64,000 nt of DNA from Cylindrotheca closterium (taxonomy: Eukaryota; Bacillariophyta; Bacillariophyceae; Bacillariales; Bacillariaceae), in contig CAKOGP040001758.1 of assembly GCA_933822405.4 (NCBI GenBank), positions 929,134 to 993,133 of the forward strand, read 5' to 3'. This document shows, piece by piece, positions 21,094-31,756 of the stretch. Below the pieces are notes generated by a model, which saw nothing but the letters and a program-made list of their open reading frames with translations, made no database searches and was not told the DNA's origin. The translations under genes and the position numbers were made by a program. Position 1 is the stretch's first letter; the number at the start of each line of letters is the position of its first letter.

Positions 21094-21696
21094 ATGAAGA
21101 TCATCGCACCAACAATCCTTGCTCTAGCTTCTGCTCCTGCTGCTACAAATGCATGGAGTACGATCTACTTCCCAGTTCCATCTGCCAACACCATGATGCG
21201 ACGTAACCGTGCCTTGGCCAACCAGTTCGTCCAAGAGACACAGCTCGCTTCTCCTCGCTACGAGCTCATCGACAATGAAGACAAGTTTCAACTATCTGTG
21301 GATGTTCCAGGAGTCAAGATGGAAGACATTGATGTGAGCTTGGAAGATGGACATTTGACCGTTAGCGGGCATCGTTTGTCTTCGAGCGACAACTCTCGCT
21401 TCGCTTCCAAGTTTTCCCAAACCTTTTCTTTGGATCCAGCGGTGGATGTGGACCAATTTAGTGCCAGCTTGGACAACGGGGTCCTAGTCGTGGCGGCACC
21501 AAAGGACATGAAGAGAATCGAGGAGAACATTAAGAAGATTCCAGTAATGCAAGGAAGAAGCGAGGCGGCGATCGAAGATACTGCGGAGGTTGAGGAGACA
21601 TCTCCTCTAGCTGCCGAGGATACTTTGTTGGATCTTGACACGACTGGCGTGGAAGCATCAAGTGGCGACAAGGTCCTTGAGACTGAATCAGCGTAG
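21094..21696 (+). CDS. HSP20: Small heat shock protein (HSP20/alpha-crystallin)
   Basis: The protein has 200 residues and no intron. Its N-terminus (MKIIAPTILALASAPAATNA, then WST) is a signal peptide whose cleavage site is followed by Trp, which in diatoms can mark plastid import, so a plastid or ER-lumen chaperone is likely. Residues of about 52-140 are an alpha-crystallin domain (PRYELIDNEDKFQLSVDVPG to LDNGVLVVAAPK). The C-terminal 55 residues are acidic and lack a clear I-x-I oligomerisation motif apart from IKKIPV. The role is ATP-independent holding of unfolding proteins. The length is normal for the family. Confidence 0.92.
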   Translation: MKIIAPTILALASAPAATNAWSTIYFPVPSANTMMRRNRALANQFVQETQLASPRYELIDNEDKFQLSVDVPGVKMEDIDVSLEDGHLTVSGHRLSSSDNSRFASKFSQTFSLDPAVDVDQFSASLDNGVLVVAAPKDMKRIEENIKKIPVMQGRSEAAIEDTAEVEETSPLAAEDTLLDLDTTGVEASSGDKVLETESA

Positions 21697-22046
21697 TCTT
21701 CGAAGCTACAATCCTACATTCCTGAATGTGATGGAATGGTGCTCTGGATGACGAAATAAAACATAGATTAAGAACCAACTAATTACCGTACTTCCTTGAC
21801 TGTTTGGAATAAAAAAAGTAAAATAGTTTTCGATGATTTGTCGTGAATGAACCGCTTTGGTGGCACGGTACACGTACATACACAATGAACACGTCATCGT
21901 GAGAAGCTTGGTGGCGGAGTCACGTAAAATTCTCTTCACACGATCTCTTCGCCGGTCGGCAATTCAAACAAGACCACAACTTTTCCAGAGTGGGCAGTTG
22001 AAAACGAATAACTGTGCCTTCCATTTCAGTTCTTGCTTTGGAAAAC
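21697..22046. other. Intergenic, no gene seen
   Basis: This region lies between HSP20 and the hypothetical gene. It contains an AGAGTGG...CAGTTG stretch and no coding frame. A CCATTTCAG just before 22030 could be an acceptor of an unseen upstream exon. Confidence 0.35.
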
Positions 22047-22814
22047 ATGAGACCGAAAGAAGCGAGACAATACATTGAAAGCTTTTTACAGCAGTGGCGG
22101 CCTGTATTTGGCTGTGGCGATGTGGATGATGCAGAGTCGTCGACATCGGATTTGGTACTTCGGAAGAACAGTGGAAATAATCCCAGACGTAAAACCACCA
22201 AGAAGAATACCCAAAAATGGCTACGTCAGGTTTCAAACAAGTTAATGGAGCAAACTAAAATTGAAAGAAACAACACAGACTCGACCAGTGACTCGCACAG
22301 TGCTGAACCCAGTATTCCAAGCACCATCGAGACAAGTACAAAAATTCAAAGTCTTTCCCAGGCGAACCTGATCAATGATTCTCAAATCAACGAACCTATT
22401 CCAGCTGCCGTTGAAACTACAAGTATTGGTAGTCTTACGAACACCGACGTGACAGGAGACTCCCAATTCGAAGAGACGATGATTCGATCTCCCGTCAAGC
22501 CTACACAACGTGCATGCAGTTTCGAAAATAACGGCTTGCCAAGAAGTCAGATCCAAAGCGATGAACCTGCACTAGCTACCATTGAAAACACTCGCCGTGT
22601 TCAAAGTCTTCCAAATGCTTCCACTCATAACAATAGGCCGTTACGACGCCAGAAACGCAATCCCGAAAGAGAAGCGTTTTTCAAAGTAAGAGTCTACGAT
22701 CTTGGTTACAGTGGTGATGATGACATCCTAGCTCTGTCTACAATTGGTGGCGACACTCAACAAGCCGACGATAACAAGGGTTGGCCAAATGATTTCTACA
22801 AGCCCAAGAATTAG
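22047..22814 (+). CDS. Hypothetical protein with degenerate internal repeats
   Basis: The protein has 255 residues from the first ATG (MRPKEARQYIESFLQQW). I do not recognise it. The middle carries three loose repeats of about 38 residues, each beginning with Glu-Pro and containing ..(T/N)..(I/V)(Q/G)SL.., for example EPSIPSTIETSTKIQSL, EPIPAAVETTSIGSL and EPALATIENTRRVQSL. The C-terminus is more ordered and acidic (FFKVRVYDLGYSGDDDILAL). No membrane helix or signal is visible. The frame after the stop continues for 20 codons in another register with acidic coding character, so the 3' end may be misread. Confidence 0.5.
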   Translation: MRPKEARQYIESFLQQWRPVFGCGDVDDAESSTSDLVLRKNSGNNPRRKTTKKNTQKWLRQVSNKLMEQTKIERNNTDSTSDSHSAEPSIPSTIETSTKIQSLSQANLINDSQINEPIPAAVETTSIGSLTNTDVTGDSQFEETMIRSPVKPTQRACSFENNGLPRSQIQSDEPALATIENTRRVQSLPNASTHNNRPLRRQKRNPEREAFFKVRVYDLGYSGDDDILALSTIGGDTQQADDNKGWPNDFYKPKN

Positions 22815-23637
22815 GCTCCTGCTCCGATGACAATAGTGACGATGGCGGCAAGTCGTTGCTTCTAGTGTATGTTACATGAGTCAGAATCAATCCAAGATTG
22901 TAGGTTTCCTTGAAACGCTTCCGGCATGAGTGAATGTTGCCGCTCAGTCTAATTTTTCTCAGATACTGTATGTTCCGTGGTGTACGCGTACGGATAGCTT
23001 GGTGAATGATCGGAAGGTTGGGCGCAGGTCGTTGTTGCGCCAAGCAAACCAGGAGGGCAGATGAAGCTTTGCAAGAACTTGGAGTGCCAGTTGAATGAAT
23101 GAATTAATCGCCTGGGATTCTTTAGAAGAAAAGGGAGGAGTTTGCCTTTGTTACTAGGCTGTGATGCATTCTTGGCCGTAAAGGAATAGCTGTTGTTTTT
23201 GGAGTGCGACCTATCTAGACCTATCTAGATCGATCGCAAAAGCGCGCACGATCTTAGTTGTAGAATTTGAATAGTTTAGACCACCGAATTGAATTACCAC
23301 AAGTGGGTGAATTCAATCTCAGTCGATAAACTGTGCATCATTGCCTCGGCGCATCGACAACAACTTTTGACGGTCGAAGGCCGTTCGGCCTTTGTCCGTC
23401 TGTAACACAATGTAGTCAAAGAGATCGAACAGTGTGCCTGCGGTCTACATACTCGTACACGTACGTTGGAAAACACGTACACATAAAATTGTCGAATTAG
23501 CACAGGCACCAAAATGAAAATACGACAAGATGCATTGCACCAGCGCACCAACAATAACGGTGGATATGGCCGCATCGTTTCTTTGTTCATTGGTTATCGA
23601 GTGACGAGTGACGGTAGCGCATCACCTAGAGGAAACA
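22815..23637. other. Long intergenic region with a strong hairpin
   Basis: No convincing gene is visible in this 823 bp. It holds a direct repeat ACCTATCTAG (twice within 23209-23228) followed by ATCGATCG, and a compact stem-loop at 23369-23400, listed separately. Confidence 0.45.
23369..23400. other. Two-part perfect hairpin
   Basis: GACGG-TCG-AAGGCC-GTTC-GGCCTT-TGT-CCGTC forms a 6 bp GC-rich stem with a four-base loop, a symmetrical internal bulge and a 5 bp outer stem. It has no U-run and lies about 240 bp before the MYND gene. Its role is unknown. Confidence 0.4.
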
Positions 23638-25350
23638 ATGGGGAAGAAGAGTAGAAAGAAAAGCTGCAATAGTGCCGCTACTACTTCTGGCAATGCAGAT
23701 TTGTCATCTTCAGTGGAATCGGCTATCCAAAATCTTGTAGCAGAAACAACGCCGCAGCAGGGCTGGGCTTCTGAACTCAAGGCCGCCGAGAAAGCATACA
23801 AGAGGAAACCAAATGATGTTGATGTAATCTTACGGCTTCTGAAATGCTTGCTTGTCATGAGACACTGGGAAAAAGGCACCCAAGTTACAAAAGACGTTAG
23901 GACTTTTGTTGTGAAAAATGAAAACACGACCGACGATAAGAAACGCAAGTTCCTGGAGCTGAGCCAGCAACTCCAACAAATAAAACCTCGAAGGCCCATG
24001 TCAAACGACGATAAAGATTTTTGTCGGCAGGTGTTTGGCGGGACCTCGCCTGACAATTGCTTGCATCCGCAAGATTCATTTTGCAACCTAGGTCCACTTC
24101 ATTATGCAGCATTGAGTGGTGAGGTAGAGTACTTTGAGCGCCTTGTGGCACTTGGGGCATCGATTGACTATCCACCCTTGCCTATCGAAAAAGTGCGACT
24201 TCAGCTATCTCCACAGGATCTGAGAAATAAAACAGTTGCACCTAAATCTTGGACCGCTCTGCTCCTCGTATGTTCAACTTTGGCAATGGGCGCACGTGTC
24301 CCTCTGAGGCACTTGAAGAAACAACTAGAAAATCATGTCGAGATTGCGATTCAATTGGTAAAACTTGGAGCCGATACATCTGCAGTGCTTGGCGCTGATG
24401 AAGAGCAACTCCACCAGTCGATATTCAGTCCTTACCGACAACTTGGAGTACTTGGGAAAACTGCGTTCGAATTGGCAAAGATGTCGAAAAGGAAGGAACT
24501 TGTTGATGCAATGATAGAATTCCAGAATCAAGACCTACTAAAGGAAAAGGTACAATGTCGATGTGGGTCAAGACTTCCCTTGAAAACGTGTCATGGGTGT
24601 GATTTTGACGAAGAAAGGCATCTTATGAGAGAGGATGATTGCGGTCGTTTGTATTTTCGCTATTCGCCGTTGGCGCCATGTCCTTGCAACCAAACAAAGA
24701 AAACACACTACGATTGCTGCTGGGACGGAGCCACAATGCGCTTCAACAACGACCGTACAGCCGAACTATTTGGACATCACAAGATTCACAATACAACGGA
24801 AACAAGCCTCATGTTCAATGACCTAATGAAGAGAAAACTAGGCATTGAAGATGATGGTCCTGATTTGAGTGGCGTGCTCGTGGGAACTGGTGACATGAGT
24901 TCCGAAGTGACGACGAAACTTGCAGACAGATTTCGAACTGAAGCGGGGGCAGCTAAATTCCACAATGTATTCAACATGCTCCCGAAAAATCGCAGGTTCG
25001 ATCCTCAGGTCTACGCCGGCTGCTTGGAACGAATCTCCAATTGCTTCTTCTGGCGAGATGACCATTGGAAAATTGATAAACCAGAGCTCTTGGTGCGAGT
25101 GAAAGAATGGAATCAAGCTTTGGAGCAGTACTGTGATGATGAAGGATTGACATCGCAGCAGCGCGAAAACGTTATTCGTCTGCACAAAGCTAGCCCCCTT
25201 GCCCCTTGTGGTAATCCTGGTTGCAGTCTAGTCGAAACAAAAGTTAAAGAGTTCCAGCGATGTGGTAGATGCAGAACGATAAGCTATTGCTCTAGAAACT
25301 GCCAAGGAAAGCACTGGAAAGCTGGTCACAAAAAGGAATGCTTCATTTGA
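23638..25350 (+). CDS. Ankyrin and MYND zinc-finger protein
   Basis: The protein has 570 residues from MGKKSRKKSCN; the longer reading upstream starts with GTG and is not used. A TPR-like or helical region at 40-110 is followed by ankyrin-type repeats near 165-260 (GPLHYAALSGEVEYFERLV, then IAIQLVKLGADTS). Next comes a Cys-rich middle with two SEC-C-like clusters (CRCGSRLPLKTCHGC and PCPCNQTKKTHYDCC). The C-terminus is a complete MYND finger with the C-x2-C...C-x2-C...C-x3-C...H-x3-C pattern (QRCGRCRTISYCSRNC, HKKEC). MYND domains bind Pro-rich peptides; ankyrin-MYND proteins are abundant in diatoms and mostly uncharacterised. A regulatory adaptor role is inferred. Confidence 0.85.
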   Translation: MGKKSRKKSCNSAATTSGNADLSSSVESAIQNLVAETTPQQGWASELKAAEKAYKRKPNDVDVILRLLKCLLVMRHWEKGTQVTKDVRTFVVKNENTTDDKKRKFLELSQQLQQIKPRRPMSNDDKDFCRQVFGGTSPDNCLHPQDSFCNLGPLHYAALSGEVEYFERLVALGASIDYPPLPIEKVRLQLSPQDLRNKTVAPKSWTALLLVCSTLAMGARVPLRHLKKQLENHVEIAIQLVKLGADTSAVLGADEEQLHQSIFSPYRQLGVLGKTAFELAKMSKRKELVDAMIEFQNQDLLKEKVQCRCGSRLPLKTCHGCDFDEERHLMREDDCGRLYFRYSPLAPCPCNQTKKTHYDCCWDGATMRFNNDRTAELFGHHKIHNTTETSLMFNDLMKRKLGIEDDGPDLSGVLVGTGDMSSEVTTKLADRFRTEAGAAKFHNVFNMLPKNRRFDPQVYAGCLERISNCFFWRDDHWKIDKPELLVRVKEWNQALEQYCDDEGLTSQQRENVIRLHKASPLAPCGNPGCSLVETKVKEFQRCGRCRTISYCSRNCQGKHWKAGHKKECFI

Positions 25351-25639
25351 GGACACGAATGCATGGAATTAGAAATGGGTCTGATCAAAAAGTGCGCGTT
25401 GCCATTCATTTGAATGAAAGCATGCTACACCGGTCATCTTTTGCATAGCCCAGTATCGACGCACCAGGTATCTCCATTCCGAGTCTAGACTGAAATGAAA
25501 GTTTTGCCTTGGAAGAAGGTCTATTTGCTGTTCGGTGACCAAATCATAGTCTAATAGTTTCATCTACTTTAAACATTGTCCTTCACAAATCGTACAAGGG
25601 AGAGTAGGCATGTCAAATGTCTCTCTCTGCCGCCCATGT

Positions 25640-28600
25640 TCAATCGGGTAGTGATAAGAGTTGCAGGCTCTCCCTTGGCTGCATGTTGGCAGCACCAGGA
25701 AGTCCAATACTTCTGCTTCGTTTATTTGATTCGCTGGACGTTTTCTTCTTACGGAAAATTCTAAATCTCTTCTTCTTTTTCTTTTTGGTCGTTGGACTTA
25801 CTATCGGACTTCCTATCGGAATAGAATCAACCTCATTCGTCGGAGTCAAGAAAGCTGATAATTCGTCTCCAACCTTTTCTTCTACGTGGTCGTTGGCGAT
25901 GATATCGTGGATGTTGGTATAGAATGTTTTTGAGTTTTCTTCCTCGTGATCCAACGTGCTCAGCCCAGATGGTTCTGACCATTCTCTAGTCTCGGCAATT
26001 GAAGTAAGCTTTGTTCTTTTCATTGTTTGTTTTACGAATCTGGAGAGGACATTCTCCTTCGTGAATGTTTTGGCCATCTTCATGTCCTCTGCATACTCGA
26101 TCTCTCCCGCAACCGCCTCTATAGCTTGCCCATCCTCACCTTCACGAAGCCACATCAGGTCATTGGAGATGGCTTTGTTGTCCGCAACGCGTTTTGCAGC
26201 AGCACGGCAGCACCGCACAATGTTATTGTTGCCATATCCAGCATAAAAGCGGGGATAGAAATCAATGTGGGCCCGCAGTAGCTGGTTTGCCTTGCGTGGC
26301 CTAGTTTTACTAACCTCCCGCAGCCAATTGTGGTCATCCCCGAACATGAATGCATGATTCTTTCGGATAGAAAAGTCGTCGACGAGGGGAAGGACGCCAA
26401 TTCCTTCCGCCTGTAAAAAGAAGAGAATTCTAGAATTAGATTCCATGCAAGACGATTAACAAGCAGCGCAATCTTGTTGCCATTACCTCTTGTATAAAAA
26501 GCTTGAGCTGCATAATTTCATGGTAGAAATCCAGCTGCGGGTTTTTTGTGCCTTGATACTCTGCCTCCTGCGTCATCATGAGGCGCATTACGGTCCGCTT
26601 GAACATCTTGGGAATTGGTTTGAGGAGAAAGTTGTCTACCATAACCTAGAGCGGCCAAAGCAAGAAAAGTCATCATTATTTGGGTCAGTCGAGGGGAAAC
26701 CATCAAGCAGTATATAAACTCACATCCTTCATCCAAACGGAAAATGGTAGATATCTCAATCTCGGAGTCACAGTAATGTCTTGCGAATAATTCATACAAC
26801 TTGGCGCTAAACTTCCTGGTAGTGGCAGTTCTTCACCTTGGTACCGTGCACAAAGCCGATTCCATCGGCTAATGAATTCAATAGCGGTAGGATGGGTATC
26901 GGATACTGGTGTATTTTCCAACATGATTTTGACCATTCCTTCTGGCAGTTTCTTCCGACTGATGAGCGAATACAGATGACCTAAACCTATTGCAGTATTG
27001 TAGTCTCTTGATAAGCCCGACAACATGTGATTGTGAAGGGCTTCCCACATTTTCGAGCAGTACTTAGGATCCCAACCACTTATCAATGGATGACCGAATG
27101 TTTGCATCATGGCCATCTCAACTTCCATCACCGAAACCAATTCGTTCACACGAACTAGACGCTCCTTGATTCCCAGATTCTTGATCAATGCAATTAGTGC
27201 ATGTCGACAATAAGGGATGGCAAGCATACTGAATGGATAATCAAACGCGTCGATCCCATAGCCTTCTTCGTGTGTTGGGCACGGTTTGCCGGTAGTAACT
27301 TCATGAATCTCTCTAGCTGCCTTGCACATTTTCTCAAGGTTGAACTTTTCACATAGGTGCACATTTCCTAGCCGCACCAGATTTGTCGCGGTGAGCGTAC
27401 TACAAGCATGTCCCACCTGTGCTCCAACGGTGCACATGGCAGCCCACACACCATCAGCCCCGTTAGCCATGCAAGCTAGAGTAGACGCTTCAGCCATTCC
27501 AAAGTATTTGTGAACATGTACCAAGAATTTACCATCGTGGTGCCCAACTTTGCCCATAGTGTACTTGATCATTCGAGTAAATTTTCCAACCTCGTCGGGC
27601 ATTAGCCAGCAGGTTGGATCTTCCATACCATATGCAAAAGGCCGTTGCTCAGGAGGGAGACTGGATAATTTGTATATCGTGAACATGGCCTTTTGGAGTC
27701 CGCCATTCCCAACAGAATTTTTCCACATTGGAAAATCCGTAAAATTGATCATGCACCTGGCAGTTGCCATGTCTCCATTGTCGTCTTTATGTTTGGGCAA
27801 GTTGTGTTTGCACCATTGCATCAAGAACTGCAACCGTTCGATATTGTCAAATTTATCGTGTGGAAAAGCCTCATATACAATCTCTACTTCAATAATAGCA
27901 TTGGAAATGCCATATCCAGCCATCATGAGCAATCCCATGGGAATACGACCGCTCTTGTGCTCGCTCTCCTTTAAGACAGCTTCTGGGTTTCTGCCAGCGA
28001 AGGCTCCTTCTGGTGGAAAGTCCCTAAAAGCCTTTTCGAAAAGTTGTAAATCATCTTTGGAATACGTCAAGAGAGGTTCCTTCCATGGTACCATGAAATC
28101 TTCGTTCCCAGGAATGGCCTTCTTGTTATCCAAATTGTTTACAAATTTCATGTAAGAACGAACGACGGGGGGCTCATCGATCGGGGTAAAGTCATACAAA
28201 AACGAAAAGCCCCAAGTGCGGTCGAAGCTCTTCCCCAACGATCTCCATTTGGCGGCTGTTTGCGAATCGACCGAGATTTTGCTACCAAAGGCTCCCAAAA
28301 TGACTTCTTCCAGGCCACTTTCGGCAATTGAATCTAAAATTTTGTGTTTCGAATCTAATGTGTGTCCTCGTGTGGCCCCGACAGTCGTTTCCCTCAAGGA
28401 ATTGTCGAGAACAAAGAAGTCGCGGACTTCACACAAACTTTCTCTGCCCAATGGTCGGACTGCCGCTGGATTCTTCAACCAGATATCGCTCATTTTCTTT
28501 TCGGCAGTATCAAATTCGTCAATCATATTGTCATAGACCAGTTGAAAGTCTTTTTCCTCTGGCGGCGCCTCGTATTGCAATTTATTGACACGAAAGGTCC

Positions 28601-28775
28601 AGTCCCCAGTTCTCGTGGAAAGTGACAAAAGACGTTGAAGCTCTTGATACAATCGAACTCCAGCCTGCTGCTCTTCCACCGTCAGTTCGGATTCGTTTTC
28701 ATAGGATTTTAGTAAACTGGTGCAATGCTTCAAGGAAGCCACCAGTTTGGATTGCGTCAGAAGCTTCCTCGCCAT
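25640..28775 (-). CDS. Large DRE-TIM/HMGL-like (pyruvate carboxyltransferase-fold) protein
   Basis: Exons 28775..26724, 26645..26487 and 26410..25640 join in phase 0 over introns of 78 and 76 nt (GTGAGT...CTCTAG and GTAATG...TTACAG) and give 993 residues. A TIM-barrel of the HMG-CoA lyase/isopropylmalate synthase superfamily is suggested by LDNSLRETTVGATRG near 120 (Asp and Arg of the DxxLRE motif) and LVHVHKYFGMAEASTLACM near 420 (His-x-His metal ligand strand) followed by a GADGVWAA motif. The family condenses or cleaves acyl-CoA and 2-oxoacids at a divalent metal. The long N-terminal helical part, the C-terminal 350 residues and the polybasic run near the end (KKKKKKRFRIFRKKK) are not typical of any enzyme I know. 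The substrate is unknown. Confidence 0.72.
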
Positions 28776-29401
28776 ACTGTGGCGTGGTGGTTGACGCTAG
28801 TTTTATCTCGGAGAAAAAAATGGCAAAAGTATTCTTTCAGGAGGATATGTGTCCGCTGCGTGATAAGTTGAGTGAGTTTGGGAGCCTCGCAACTGTGATC
28901 ATTTTGACTTTGCTCTGTGCAGTTTTCGTGGCAACGATACAAGGCGGAGAACTGTAGTCATGTTTTTAAATGTTTAATTTTTCCTATCCACCTCTTGGAA
29001 TTTGAATACCGCAAAATATGCCACCATTAATTGGAATACCACCAGCGAAGTTACTTTAAAAAATAATTTTAAAAGGCTCTCGTCCAAGAACATACTTTTA
29101 TGGCGGAGTTGACATCTCTTTTATATAATATACGGCATGCACTATTTCATGGTCCACGTACACTTACCGTACATACTGTAAGGAATCATTTCTTGACTCC
29201 TCCTCTTGTCCACCAAACTCCATAATATGTACAGTCTTGAGGATCAGAAGCTACCTAGATACCAAGGTCTCTCAAAGATCTACATTACAATTGAGGCAGG
29301 AGACTCCCGGTTTAGTCAAAGAGGTCATACATCAGTCTGCCCACCCATGCGTGCGATTCCGCGTGCGTTTCGTGACGCGTTGCAGAAGAAAGATCTCAAA
29401 C
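28776..29401. other. Divergent promoter of DRE-TIM and ferric reductase genes
   Basis: The region is AT-rich. It contains a 45-codon ATG frame (28820-28957) with one hydrophobic stretch, and an ATG-less open frame leading into the reductase gene from about 29180. Neither is supported as a gene. Confidence 0.4.
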
Positions 29402-31756
29402 ATGAAACGACGAAGGACCATCCAACGAGAGGATAGGTACAAAGGATCCATTCCAGTTGTTGCAACCAAGAATGAATCGCGACAACGGCACACCAAAGCC
29501 AACAAGTTGAATACCTTACTCTGTCGCGCCATGTCAAGTCCTACACTTCCATCCGAAATGACTTATTCGCCAAGAAACCAAGCGAGTTTTGTGGTAGCCT
29601 TCCTCTCGACAATACTGTATTTGGTGTTGCTGATTGCTGGCGCCAGAGAAGTTTGGACGTATCCTGTCGTTATCGGAGGAATGATCTGCTGGATACTCTT
29701 GGAAGATGAACCAAACAGCTTGACTACTAAAAGAAGGTCACCAGTCATCAGTCGGTTGTATCAGTGCCTGACGTGTAGCCAACGACAATCCCGAGCCACG
29801 ATGTTTCACAAGGACATCCATCACCGACTAGTCAAAACGACGTGGATATTTATTGTGGTTCCTTGTGTTACATTTTTTGCCATCCGTGCCATCAAGCATA
29901 TTGGCAGTGCCCACAAGAAGAAGGCCAATGACTTCGGTTTTTTAGCAGTAGTGGCCATGAGTTACTTTCTGATACCAGTCTCAAGACAATCCGTCATTGT
30001 GGAAGCATTGGGAATTGGAAGTGCCCATGCCACTCGATTACACGTTTGGGCCGGAGTCCTTGCACTGTTTGGGGGCCTTACCCATGGTCTGTATTACTGT
30101 TGGCTGTGGTTCCTTCACGAAAACAAGAGTCTGGAGGAAATTGTTCCTTTTCCCAGCGACACATGCTGGACGTGGGACTATGGTTCCTCTTGTCACAAGA
30201 AATTCGTCAACTTGCTTGGCTTCCTATGTGGAACTGCATTCTTAATACTGGGAGCCACCAGTCTTTGGGTTGTGCGCCGACGATTTTTTCGGGTCTTCTA
30301 CTTTTGCCACATTGGATCCTCCTTCATTCTCATGTTTGCGTTGGTTATGCATTACAACAAAATGATCTTGTACCTTGCACCAAGTTTGATCTACTACTTG
30401 GCATCGAATGTGCCTCAATGTGTGGAATGGATATCAAAGTGGATAAATGGTGGTAACGCGATTGCCAGCTTTATCGAGATCCCGGATTCTGGTGGCTGTG
30501 TGGAGCTTTCGCTTCGAATGCCGGATCAAACATCATCCAGCTTGTGTGGAAGATATATTCGTTTGGCAGTACCTTCCATCTCAGCAATAAGTCATCCGTT
30601 TAGTTCCTTTGTACATGTTGGCTATCCGGGAGAATTGAAGGTCATATTTCGTTCTCATGGGCCTTTTACCAAAACGTTATCAAAGAAGTTGTCTAATGCT
30701 TCGAGCGTCGATTCGATATCTTATCCTAGCGTTGTAGTGAATGGTGTGCGATCAGGAACGAACCAATGGAAACATGCAATACAGCAGGACACTCTCGTTA
30801 TTTTCGCGGGTGGCGTCGGGATTGTGACCTACATTTCATTGCTCTCGTTCATGGCGTCCTTGTCCAAATCGCACGATGAGCTGGAAAACGCGGAGGAAAC
30901 ATGCAGAGCGATTCACAAACGAAGGAATGTGTGCGTGCACTGGGCTTGTCGTGACGAAGGTCTGATCGATTACGTTGAGGAAAAGTACATTGATCCATTA
31001 CAGGAGTTTTTCAGAGCTAGAACTTCGAACATCGAAATCAAGCTGGTAATTCATCACACATCGATCGCTCCACGAGAAGCAATGGTTGGGCAAAAAGGCA
31101 AATTTGGAGCTTCCGAAAGCGACTTCGCAAAATCTCAATTGCCTGTTGCATCATCCTTTGAAAGTGGTGATAGTATACCACGCAATTTTACTGCTGGAAT
31201 CCCGTTTGGGCTGATTGGAATGGGAGGTATTGCTATCATTGCCTACTGCTATGAGAACATCCAAGAGAAACACGTTGCGGAGACAAGGATGATAGCAATT
31301 GTTGCAGCAATTCTTTGGTCGATTGCTGTGGCAACAGTTGTTTTTGTTGCCAATAGGCTTTCGACCTGTGTCCCATCGAAGGGCCTGTACTCAAAATTGA
31401 ATAAAAACGCTGAAATTGAATGTACAGAGCTCGGGAAATCGCAATCAGACAAAAATTCCCGACCTGAAATTGCAGGTTTAGACAGAAGTGATGAGCTGGC
31501 TGACAGTGAAGAATCAGGCGAAAAATCGTGGATGACAGTGTTGCACAAGGAAGAACGTCCTGATCTGAAGGTTGCTATCCAGGAGGCTGCCGAAGATTCA
31601 ATCGATGGAATTCAAAACCTAAGTGTCGGTGTATTTGTATGTGGCCCAACCTCATTGATCGATGCGGTCAGAACAACTGCTAACTCATTGAATGAAGGAA
31701 GAAACAGTGACTCAAAGATTGCGGTTGACGTCTATGACGAGATTTTTGAACTATAA
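29402..31756 (+). CDS. Ferric reductase / NADPH oxidase-like flavocytochrome b
   Basis: The protein has 784 residues from the first ATG of the frame (MKRRRTIQRED); MSSPTLPSEM is an alternative start. The N-terminal membrane domain has two His pairs spaced 12 to 14 residues apart (LHVWAGVLALFGGLTHG near 213-228; CHIGSSFILMFALVMHYN near 301-317), the ligands of two b-type haems. A FAD-binding region follows with the HPFSSF motif, then an NADPH-binding GGVGI near 469 and the C-terminal CGPTSL near 747. Electrons pass from NADPH across the membrane to ferric chelates, or to oxygen in NOX enzymes. An extra pair of hydrophobic helices (31199-31372) interrupts the NAD-binding half. The neighbouring phytotransferrin-like gene favours an iron role. 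Confidence 0.85.
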   Translation: MKRRRTIQREDRYKGSIPVVATKNESRQRHTKANKLNTLLCRAMSSPTLPSEMTYSPRNQASFVVAFLSTILYLVLLIAGAREVWTYPVVIGGMICWILLEDEPNSLTTKRRSPVISRLYQCLTCSQRQSRATMFHKDIHHRLVKTTWIFIVVPCVTFFAIRAIKHIGSAHKKKANDFGFLAVVAMSYFLIPVSRQSVIVEALGIGSAHATRLHVWAGVLALFGGLTHGLYYCWLWFLHENKSLEEIVPFPSDTCWTWDYGSSCHKKFVNLLGFLCGTAFLILGATSLWVVRRRFFRVFYFCHIGSSFILMFALVMHYNKMILYLAPSLIYYLASNVPQCVEWISKWINGGNAIASFIEIPDSGGCVELSLRMPDQTSSSLCGRYIRLAVPSISAISHPFSSFVHVGYPGELKVIFRSHGPFTKTLSKKLSNASSVDSISYPSVVVNGVRSGTNQWKHAIQQDTLVIFAGGVGIVTYISLLSFMASLSKSHDELENAEETCRAIHKRRNVCVHWACRDEGLIDYVEEKYIDPLQEFFRARTSNIEIKLVIHHTSIAPREAMVGQKGKFGASESDFAKSQLPVASSFESGDSIPRNFTAGIPFGLIGMGGIAIIAYCYENIQEKHVAETRMIAIVAAILWSIAVATVVFVANRLSTCVPSKGLYSKLNKNAEIECTELGKSQSDKNSRPEIAGLDRSDELADSEESGEKSWMTVLHKEERPDLKVAIQEAAEDSIDGIQNLSVGVFVCGPTSLIDAVRTTANSLNEGRNSDSKIAVDVYDEIFEL

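Noticed and set aside
25369..25563. 64-codon minus-strand frame downstream of the MYND gene
   Set aside because: Composition is protein-like, but it is short, between two genes' ends, and matches nothing I know. Not enough to call.
27550..28155. 201-codon plus-strand frame inside the DRE-TIM gene
   Set aside because: It is antisense to the well-supported TIM-barrel exon and has no motif of its own.
28820..28957. 45-codon frame with a membrane-like segment (LATVIILTLLCAVFVATI)
   Set aside because: It sits in a divergent promoter and may be chance; small size and no context support it.
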